A DNA stretch of 20,803 nucleotides from a virus. The stretch covers positions 1 through 20,803 of the IMG/VR virus record IMGVR_UViG_3300025732_000332. The stretch is one strand, 5' to 3'. Positions 11,107-16,853 of the stretch are shown piece by piece. Both the position numbers and the translations under genes were made by a program. The stretch's first letter is position 1. Every line of letters begins with the position of its first letter. The notes beneath the pieces were generated by a model. The model had not been told where the DNA came from and did not search any database. It worked only from the letters and a program-made list of their open reading frames with translations.

Positions 11107-11771
11107 TTTTTTCTCCTATTTTGTTCTAAAAGTTGTTTAGCAAGTTTTCTTTGAGTTTCGTCTCTATAATAAGGATTATACACCAATCCAGTTTGTTCTT
11201 CAATAGATTTATAAAAGTTTTTATGTTTCCCACCAAATCTATTTTTAGAGAAATGTTTTGGAAACTTAACATTCAATTCATTAAGGGCAAACTCAACTAT
11301 TCTTTGTCTTCCACCAATAAATCCATATTTTTTAGCAAACTTTACACCTACTTCTATAAGTTCTTCATCAGTGTATCCAGAATGGTTTGGATTATTAGAA
11401 CCAGTAGTTCTTATAGAAATATCATTTCTCCACTGTTCCTGAACCTGCTGCGAGCATCTTGGAAGCATCCATCCACCAGTTCCACCTGAAGTAGCATTAT
11501 AACCTTTAGTATCACTCTCAAAGAGTTTAATGAAGTGGGTTTCCTTTTCATTAATAAAGTTTTCATCTTCAGTTTGGTAAGTTTCAATCACAGATAAGTC
11601 CCAACAATCTTCACCATATTTTCTAATTGCCGAATGAAATCTAAATTTAGAACCATTTCTTGCCGATGATAAATGACGATTCCAACGATGCTCCAAAGAA
11701 TATTCAGTTTTTCCTATATAAGGTTTTCCGTTTTTCTTATTGGTAATCTTATAAACAATATATGTTTTCAT
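11100..11771 (-). CDS. GIY-YIG homing endonuclease inserted between the nrdA halves
   Basis: A 223-aa protein. The core MKTYIVYKITNKKNGKPYIG (1-20) has the GIY-like IVY and intact YIG. It is followed by Arg in EHRWNRHL, and Glu in NEKETHFIKLFE (about 74-85) is the metal ligand. The C-terminal ~120 residues are basic and helical with GGRQRIVEFALNEL and FGGKHKNF, a likely DNA-recognition region. It has no intein residues and is a separate protein, not fused to either intein half. Its stop overlaps the second nrdA half by 7 bases. A consensus late promoter within a 10-bp inverted repeat stands just upstream. It is probably the homing enzyme that keeps the fractured locus mobile. Confidence 0.9.
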   Translation of the reverse strand: MKTYIVYKITNKKNGKPYIGKTEYSLEHRWNRHLSSARNGSKFRFHSAIRKYGEDCWDLSVIETYQTEDENFINEKETHFIKLFESDTKGYNATSGGTGGWMLPRCSQQVQEQWRNDISIRTTGSNNPNHSGYTDEELIEVGVKFAKKYGFIGGRQRIVEFALNELNVKFPKHFSKNRFGGKHKNFYKSIEEQTGLVYNPYYRDETQRKLAKQLLEQNRRKKC

Positions 11772-11776
11772 TATAT

Positions 11777-11822
11777 GAAGTGTAATCTCATAACTATTTA
11801 TAAAATATAGAAATTACACTTC
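11777..11822 (-). promoter_or_regulatory. Inverted repeat around a late promoter (I-TevI-like switch)
   Basis: GAAGTGTAAT (11813-11822) and ATTACACTTC (11777-11786) are a perfect 10-bp inverted repeat with a 26-base loop. TATAAATA, the exact T4 late promoter, lies in the loop at 11795-11802. The 3' arm ends 5 bases before the endonuclease ATG, so RNA reading through from nrdA would fold and block ribosome entry. Late RNA would start near 11788, after the 5' arm, and stay open. The upstream arm also lies just past the nrdA-N stop. Confidence 0.75.
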
Positions 11823-11829
11823 CTATTTT

Positions 11830-13557
11830 TTAGCAATCAACAATCAATTCAGTTGGATTTATAACTACCAATTCATCACTTTCAGTTAAGTCCTTCGCCA
11901 TCACATATCCACGATTTTTGGTGAATACTTTATGGTCTGGCGTAACCACAATACTCTTTCCACTTTCTTCATCAGTAATTTTCATTACCTTTGCTTTTGG
12001 TGATGTTTGAGCAAAAGCAGTTATAAACTTATAATCTTCAGTTTTTTTAGTAATATCGTGTGAAAGAACTTCTACCAATTGATAAGGAGTATCTGCGTAT
12101 TGTTGACGATTAAGTAAAAGTCCGTCTTTGGAAAATTGCTCCAATTCTTTAATTTGAATATCTTTTGGAGTTCCTTCAATAACTTCAATCACTCCGTCTT
12201 CATTATCAATATAGGTATTAATCCTAACTTTAATCCAAGTATCACCAGAAACACAAAGATTACTCATTTCAACTTTATCCTTAAAAGAACTATGAGAATT
12301 ACAATGATCTATATTCATAATATAGATGCGACCCGTTTCTGCACGCTCTTTAAGAAGGTTGAGGATGAGTTCTTGCGCTTTAACAGTTTTTTTCGGAACG
12401 GTCGGATCCTTTTCATACGAAACATAGAGATCGTCAAAACCAGGGAGTCCAAAGTTACTATAAAGTCCAGGTACATCATGTGGGGAGAAAAGCGTGATAT
12501 CACCATCCTGAATGAACCTCTCATAGAAGAGTTTGCTGATTTGAATACTGTAGTCGAGTTTGCGAACACGGTTATCCTCCGTACCTTTATTGTTTTTCAG
12601 CACTAGGATGTCTTCGATTTCTTGGTGCCAGATTGGGAAGTGGACAGTTGCGCTTCCACCTCTAATGCCATTTTGTGTGCAGCATCGGACAGTTGCCTCA
12701 AACTTTTTGAGGAAAGGGACAACACCCGTATGTTGAACTTCTCCACCTCTAATTTTACTGTTGATGCCACGGATTCGACCTGCGTTGATGCCGATTCCCG
12801 CCCTCTGTGCAACATACCTACCAATTGCCATATCAGAGCTAAAGATAGAATCGAGGGTGTCATCAACATCAACAAGAACACAGCTAGCAAATTGTCGAAG
12901 TGGAGTTCTAACCCCTGCCATGATAGGCGTGGGAATGTTGATCTTGTGTTTTGAAATTGCGTCATAGTACCTCTTAACATATGACATACGGGTTTCTTTT
13001 GGATACTCTGCAAAGATAGTCAGAGAAATCATCATGTACATAAATTGTGGCGTTTCATATACACCTCCACTACTTCTATCTTGCACAAGGTACTTGTCAA
13101 CGACTTGACGTAAACCTGCATAAGTGAATAGAAAGTCGCGGTCATGATCAACATAAGAATTAGCTTTTTCAATCTCTTCCTTTGAATACTTAGTATAAAT
13201 TTCATTATCATAAACGTCAGCATTTACACAATTGTAAATGTGCTGCTCAAGGGTAGGAAGTTCCCTCATCTTTCCATAAAGTTGCTTGCGAACAGAAAAA
13301 AGAAGAAGACGAGCAGCAACATACTGATAATTTGGATGATCCAAATCAATCAAATCAGAAGCAGAACGAATCAGAATTTCTTGAATCTCTCCTGTCGTAA
13401 TTCCATCATAAAATTGAATCCCAGAGGTCATTTCAACTTGACTCGCAGAGACACCTGCAAGACCTCTACATGCCTCTTCAACCATTAAATGCATCTTATC
13501 TAGGTCAAGAGATTCAATTCTCCCATCCCTTTTTTTAACTTTTGTTCCGTTGCTCAT
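11830..13557 (-). CDS. nrdA: NrdA N-terminal half, followed by an intein N-domain
   Basis: A 575-aa protein. Residues 1-434 are the N-terminal part of class Ia NrdA: an ATP-cone (KVKKRDGRIESLDLDKMH near the start, the allosteric site), the redox Cys in QFASCVLVD, the specificity-site region, and RIYIMNIDHCNSHSSF running to SNL. At residue 435 the reading turns into an intein N-domain (CVSGDTW...). The break lies between Leu and the catalytic Cys of the N-x-C-x-E signature. A stop follows after 141 intein residues. It overlaps the primase gene by 23 bases and is transcribed with it from the promoter near 14,550. NrdA binds and reduces ribonucleotides. Confidence 0.95.
   Translation of the reverse strand: MSNGTKVKKRDGRIESLDLDKMHLMVEEACRGLAGVSASQVEMTSGIQFYDGITTGEIQEILIRSASDLIDLDHPNYQYVAARLLLFSVRKQLYGKMRELPTLEQHIYNCVNADVYDNEIYTKYSKEEIEKANSYVDHDRDFLFTYAGLRQVVDKYLVQDRSSGGVYETPQFMYMMISLTIFAEYPKETRMSYVKRYYDAISKHKINIPTPIMAGVRTPLRQFASCVLVDVDDTLDSIFSSDMAIGRYVAQRAGIGINAGRIRGINSKIRGGEVQHTGVVPFLKKFEATVRCCTQNGIRGGSATVHFPIWHQEIEDILVLKNNKGTEDNRVRKLDYSIQISKLFYERFIQDGDITLFSPHDVPGLYSNFGLPGFDDLYVSYEKDPTVPKKTVKAQELILNLLKERAETGRIYIMNIDHCNSHSSFKDKVEMSNLCVSGDTWIKVRINTYIDNEDGVIEVIEGTPKDIQIKELEQFSKDGLLLNRQQYADTPYQLVEVLSHDITKKTEDYKFITAFAQTSPKAKVMKITDEESGKSIVVTPDHKVFTKNRGYVMAKDLTESDELVVINPTELIVDC
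11833..12255 (-). other. Split intein N-domain (Int-N) coding segment
   Basis: It codes for 141 residues. Block A is CVSGDTW with Cys1 as nucleophile. Block B is VVTPDHKVFTKNRG with the T-x-x-H catalytic pattern, then KDLTESDELVVI closes the domain. At 141 residues it is longer than the usual ~100 for Int-N. The extra residues (about 35-80, with EQFSKDGLLLNRQQYADTPY) look like an insertion between blocks A and B. No endonuclease domain is present. Confidence 0.93.
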
Positions 13558-14521
13558 ATTTTTTCCAAGTAGTGAATTTAAGTTTTGCTTCTAATCCAGA
13601 ATAAGTATTTAATTCTATCACAGACTGAACATCTAGTCCAGATAGTACCATATCATTAATATCTTTTTGAGTTATTGTTGAAGGCCAAATTACAACCCTT
13701 TCTCCTCTGTCAATGACGCGGGAGATTCTTGAGTGGATTTCTGCATTACGTGGTTCGTTATCGTATATCCAAACAGGATCGTTAATACCCCACTTACTAA
13801 CATCACCATCAGCTCCACAAAGAGCAATTGAATTGCGAATGAATGTAGAGTCAAAGGGACCTTCCGTGACGTATACGATTTTGTCCTTTTCAATTTCATC
13901 AAGACCATAGATTTTTGGAGCATTTTCATTTATCATTACTGTAATGTATTTAATCTTGTTTGGTACAAGTGCTCTTCCCTGAAATCCAACTAGCGTATTT
14001 TGATAGAACAAAGGAATAATAATCCTAGGTTCATCATTTTCTATGCTATCAAATGTTCTTTGAAAAGAGTTAGACCATTGTTTAAAATTTTCACTATAAT
14101 AAAATTTATCTGGATTTAATTTTCTACTTTCCAGATATTTTTTTGCTGCTGCATTTTCAAACGCTTTCGGTAAATCCAATTTTGGTTTAAATTTTGGTGG
14201 TTCAAAATTAAACTTTGGTTCTTCCGCAGTAAAATTTTTACCAGATTTTCCCTCTTTAAATTTTTCAAAAGTATATTGTTTATGGATTACTGCATCTATT
14301 TGTTTAAGAAAATTATTGAAAGATATATTAACCCCACAATTATGGCACTTAAAATTTGTATTATTTTTTACTTGATATAAATATCCTCTTGCTTTATTTT
14401 TATTTTTTTGCGAATCTCCGCAAATAGGACAACGAAAATTATATAAGTTGTGCTTTACTTTTTTAAATTTCTGAAATCTTGAAGAAATAATCATAATGTA
14501 CTTTTCATCAACAAAGTCCAT
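13535..14521 (-). CDS. gp61: DNA primase, T4 gp61-type
   Basis: A 328-aa protein, about the length of T4 gp61 (342). The start MDFVDEKY at 14521 is preferred over a TTG two codons upstream. Near the N-terminus CPIC and CHNC (about 32-66) form the zinc-binding domain that reads the priming site. The TOPRIM fold follows with YVTEGPFDSTFI (catalytic Glu), CGADGD and VWIYDNEP (metal-binding Asp). In T4, gp61 works with the gp41 helicase to make RNA primers for the lagging strand. Its gene leads the primase-nrdA-nrdB block behind a strong host-type promoter, coupling replication to deoxynucleotide supply. Confidence 0.92.
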   Translation of the reverse strand: MDFVDEKYIMIISSRFQKFKKVKHNLYNFRCPICGDSQKNKNKARGYLYQVKNNTNFKCHNCGVNISFNNFLKQIDAVIHKQYTFEKFKEGKSGKNFTAEEPKFNFEPPKFKPKLDLPKAFENAAAKKYLESRKLNPDKFYYSENFKQWSNSFQRTFDSIENDEPRIIIPLFYQNTLVGFQGRALVPNKIKYITVMINENAPKIYGLDEIEKDKIVYVTEGPFDSTFIRNSIALCGADGDVSKWGINDPVWIYDNEPRNAEIHSRISRVIDRGERVVIWPSTITQKDINDMVLSGLDVQSVIELNTYSGLEAKLKFTTWKKYEQRNKS

Positions 14522-14545
14522 AATCAAACCGTATCCAGTTGATGT

Positions 14546-14573
14546 ATTCTACCAGACTACTTGGATTTGTCAA
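14546..14573 (-). promoter_or_regulatory. Consensus host sigma-70 promoter for primase-nrdA-nrdB
   Basis: TTGACA (14568-14573), a 16-base spacer and TAGAAT (14546-14551) on the minus strand, 25 bases before the primase ATG. It is the best sigma-70 match in the window and points to early transcription of the DNA synthesis genes. Confidence 0.65.
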
Positions 14574-14664
14574 GGCAGATAGAGGTGATAATTCCAGTCC
14601 ACTTTACAACAGAATTTGTTGTTTTTTGTAGAGAGTAAAGGGTGACTTTTTTTTGAGTTTTCAT
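14557..14664 (-). CDS. Possible 35-aa protein (weak)
   Basis: A frame starting MKTQKKVTLYSLQKTTNSVV and ending TSICLDKSK fills the gap before primase. It follows a late-type AATAAATA (14688-14695) and a hairpin TTGGC/GCCAA that ends on its ATG. Against it, the end overlaps the -35 box of the primase promoter and no Shine-Dalgarno is seen. Composition is basic and unremarkable. Confidence 0.35.
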   Translation of the reverse strand: MKTQKKVTLYSLQKTTNSVVKWTGIITSICLDKSK

Positions 14665-14686
14665 TGGCTTTAACGCCAACACTCAG

Positions 14687-15100
14687 TTATTTATTTTTTT
14701 CTGTATATACCTGGGGAGTATTTGGTGTTAAAAAATCAACAACCATATTAGATTGAGAAAGAGCAAAAGAAACAACTGCAAAAACTCCTATTATAATCCA
14801 ACGATATTTTACAAACTCATCTAATTTTGTTTCTATTTTTTCTATTTTTTCAGCAACAGCATCGTGCTCTTCTTTATTTTCTTTTCTTAAATCTTCAATA
14901 ACTCTAGTAATATAATCATCTGCTTTGTGGCACTGCTCTATTCTTTCTTCGTGAACCGCAAGCATTTTATTGATGTTTTGACTTGCTTTACCCATTATCT
15001 GTATAGCTTCATCTATCTTATTCATCATTGCTTCATATGCTGAAAGGCGTTCTTCTAATACAGCGATTTTAGTATCAGCGGACGTATTGTTATTGAACAT
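14687..15100 (-). CDS. Coiled-coil protein with C-terminal membrane anchor (137 aa)
   Basis: A 137-aa protein. Residues about 10-95 are a long heptad-patterned coiled coil (IAVLEERLSAYEAMMNKIDE; IEDLRKENKEEHDAVAEKIE). A single hydrophobic span follows near 98-117 (YRWIIIGVFAVVSFALSQSN) and then a short polar tail. This layout is seen in haemolysin XhlA-type lysis accessory proteins and in some spanins, so a membrane or lysis role is possible. Nothing in the sequence is diagnostic. A 7-bp inverted repeat ATACTAC/GTAGTAT (15122-15156) and AATAAATA (15163-15170) stand upstream. Confidence 0.72.
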   Translation of the reverse strand: MFNNNTSADTKIAVLEERLSAYEAMMNKIDEAIQIMGKASQNINKMLAVHEERIEQCHKADDYITRVIEDLRKENKEEHDAVAEKIEKIETKLDEFVKYRWIIIGVFAVVSFALSQSNMVVDFLTPNTPQVYTEKNK

Positions 15101-15161
15101 TGGTTGAGGTTCTTATTTCTTATACTACCTCTATTAACAAAGACCCCAAGTAGTATTAAAA

Positions 15162-15386
15162 TTATTTATTATTTAAATAATCTAACCATTTTTTTCTAGA
15201 ACCAGGACCACCTTTAGCAAATATTTGAGGTTTATTTCTTCTTATTGGATTCTGCGTCATTACTGTATCAAACCCCGCTTTAGTTTGATCTCCAGAACTA
15301 CTAAATCCACCAGAAGATCCTGCAGCATTTGCTACCATATTTTCTTTTATTATTGAAATAATCCAATCAAGTTTCTTCTTTTCCAT
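15162..15386 (-). CDS. Small Gly/Ser-rich phage protein (74 aa)
   Basis: The start MEKKKLDWIISIIKENMVAN at 15386 is the first ATG; the frame extends further only to a TTG. After the amphipathic helix comes a flexible AAGSSGGFSSSGDQTKAGFD stretch and a basic tail (RKKWLDYLNNK). I recognise the style of short proteins seen near T4-like cyanophage structural genes, without a known role. It overlaps the upstream gene by 20 bases. Confidence 0.65.
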   Translation of the reverse strand: MEKKKLDWIISIIKENMVANAAGSSGGFSSSGDQTKAGFDTVMTQNPIRRNKPQIFAKGGPGSRKKWLDYLNNK

Positions 15387-15759
15387 TGTAGATCTTGTAA
15401 AGTTCTTGTAGGCAATATAGATCAACTTGAATATCGTGAATTTTAGATCTTGGGTATTCTGGCAATCTATTCAAAAATATAATAAAAGATTTGATACAAC
15501 TCCACAATTCACTTTCTATTTTATAGAATAGCATAGGAGTTGTTGCTTCTCCAAAAATATTATATAGAATAATGAAATGGTTTAAAATCAGGTGAGTTTT
15601 AAGATCACCTGATTTCTTATATCTTTTAAGTAATCTTTTGATATACTTAAAATGATTTAAATCTCTCTCGAAGTCTTCTTTAGTAACTGCCTGAGGATTT
15701 TCATAATTTTTAATAGCAAATAAGAGGAAATTATCCTCATTCAGTTCATTAAATATCAT
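15367..15759 (-). CDS. Conserved-type phage protein (130 aa, all-helical; DUF7207-like)
   Basis: A 130-aa, mostly helical protein beginning MIFNELNEDNFLLFAIKNYE. It has a charged helix DFERDLNHFKYIKRLLKRYK and hydrophobic helices around HFIILYNIFGEATTP. From memory this matches a conserved small-protein family in T4-like marine phages (DUF7207-type), whose role is unknown. The gene lies 7 bases after the virion protein gene at 15767 and probably shares its late transcript. Without a search the family name is tentative. Confidence 0.7.
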   Translation of the reverse strand: MIFNELNEDNFLLFAIKNYENPQAVTKEDFERDLNHFKYIKRLLKRYKKSGDLKTHLILNHFIILYNIFGEATTPMLFYKIESELWSCIKSFIIFLNRLPEYPRSKIHDIQVDLYCLQELYKIYNGKEET

Positions 15760-15766
15760 AAATCAA

Positions 15767-16534
15767 TCAAACAGGAGTTGGATACGAAATTCCATCAGAT
15801 CCAGTCGTAATACCAGACATTGCAACAAGAGTTTCTGATTTAACTCTTAGATTTCCATGCATATCAATATATGTAGTAACTCCAACCCACCCCGAATGAG
15901 CGTATCCGCTATATCCGATAGCGACATATTGAGAAGAAGTAGAGATACCATAAACTTGCCTATCGTATCCATCAACATATCTCTTAAAAGTAAGAGTATC
16001 TCCAGTTGCAATTCCAACAGAAATAGTTGATCCAAGAGAAATTGTAGTAGTTCCAATAACAGAAATTGTAATGTTATTTGAGTCATTTACAAATAAATCA
16101 CCAACAATTAATCCGGATGGAGGAACAACGGGAATAATATTGGTTCCTATTCCAGCATTTGTAGTTGCTGTTCCAGTAATAGATAAAGTTACAAGTGATG
16201 GGGCAGCATCATTCTTATTACTGAAAGTACTATCAAGAACTGTATATGAAGGAAGTTCACTAATATAAAAGTTGGTTCCTGAAATTGCAACGTTACTTAA
16301 TCCAGCAGTAGAACCAATTGTTAGTTGAGTTGTACTGGCAATACCAACAATTACGGCATCTCCGTAGTAAACTCCACCACCACGAATACCAAATCTAATT
16401 ACATCTCCAGTTGCTGCAGCTCCAACTTGACCAAAGGTTGTACCAGATCCAGTAACAATCCAATCACTTCCAACAAGAGAAAGAGATACGGTTCCACCAG
16501 AACCTACATTATCATTGTTTCCCCAGAGTGCCAT
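15767..16534 (-). CDS. Putative virion structural protein (255 aa)
   Basis: A 255-aa protein starting MALWGNNDNVGSGGTVSLSL. It is rich in Gly, Thr, Ser, Val and Ile in short beta-type repeats (VTGSGTTFGQVG; VIVGIASTTQLTIGSTAG; ISVIGTTTISLGSTISVGIA), with very few charged residues. Such composition is typical of beta-rich virion proteins, and the MALWGNN start is one I associate with cyanomyophage structural proteins. It has AAAGG upstream, a consensus late promoter TATAAATA 34 bases before the ATG, and a terminator just before that. Structural role is likely; its place in the particle is unknown. Confidence 0.75.
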   Translation of the reverse strand: MALWGNNDNVGSGGTVSLSLVGSDWIVTGSGTTFGQVGAAATGDVIRFGIRGGGVYYGDAVIVGIASTTQLTIGSTAGLSNVAISGTNFYISELPSYTVLDSTFSNKNDAAPSLVTLSITGTATTNAGIGTNIIPVVPPSGLIVGDLFVNDSNNITISVIGTTTISLGSTISVGIATGDTLTFKRYVDGYDRQVYGISTSSQYVAIGYSGYAHSGWVGVTTYIDMHGNLRVKSETLVAMSGITTGSDGISYPTPV

Positions 16535-16567
16535 TCTTTTTACCTTTACTAATTTGTTTCGTAGAAA

Positions 16568-16575
16568 TATTTATA
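16568..16575 (-). promoter_or_regulatory. Consensus late promoter (TATAAATA) of the virion protein gene
   Basis: A perfect TATAAATA, 34 bases before the ATG at 16534, placed directly after the T-run of the terminator at 16576-16609. Confidence 0.75.
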
Positions 16576-16609
16576 AAAAATAGAGACCTCAATATTGAGA
16601 TCTCTATTT
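16576..16609 (-). terminator. Strong rho-independent terminator
   Basis: A 13-bp stem AAATAGAGATCTC/GAGGTCTCTATTT with one G-U pair and a 6-base loop, then T residues that run into the late promoter TATAAATA. It separates the 61-aa gene from the virion protein gene. Confidence 0.8.
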
Positions 16610-16626
16610 AAAATTAAAGTTTAATC

Positions 16627-16812
16627 TCAAGGAGTAGGATCTTTTGCTCCTCTTTTCCTAAGTTGTTCTTGAACTTGAAGAAGAATGAATGAAAGTAGTC
16701 CATTTGATTTAACTTTTGGTGAAGCACCAAGAAGTTCAGAAACAATTAAAAGAATAGTAGTTACTGCGGTTTGGTTTGCAACAATCCAAGCCCAAATAAT
16801 TCCTGCAGACAT
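16627..16812 (-). CDS. Small membrane protein, holin-like (61 aa)
   Basis: A 61-aa protein with a hydrophobic stretch about residues 3-29 (IIWAWIVANQTAVTTILLIV) and a second weaker one at 37-46, then a basic tail (QLRKRGAKDPTP). Two short spans and a charged C-terminus fit a small holin, but tiny membrane proteins are hard to assign. It has a strong GGAGG Shine-Dalgarno and CTAAATA at 16843-16849, and is followed by a strong terminator, so it forms a monocistronic late unit. Confidence 0.72.
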   Translation of the reverse strand: MSAGIIWAWIVANQTAVTTILLIVSELLGASPKVKSNGLLSFILLQVQEQLRKRGAKDPTP

Positions 16813-16842
16813 AATAACCTCCGTGTGAAGAGTATCCTGATT

Positions 16843-16849
16843 TATTTAG
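16843..16849 (-). promoter_or_regulatory. Late promoter (CTAAATA) before the 61-aa membrane protein
   Basis: CTAAATA, 31 bases before the ATG, flanked by short inverted repeats (TATCC/GGATA) similar in plan to the larger hairpin-promoters elsewhere. Confidence 0.5.
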
Positions 16850-16853
16850 GATA

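Noticed and set aside
11830-13557. nrdA broken by frameshift or premature stop
   Set aside because: Both halves end or begin with complete intein splicing motifs, and the exteins join without gap or overlap, so this is a split intein, not damage.
14557-14664. 35-aa frame as a confident gene
   Set aside because: It is kept only as a weak feature because it overlaps the -35 box of the primase promoter and lacks a ribosome site.
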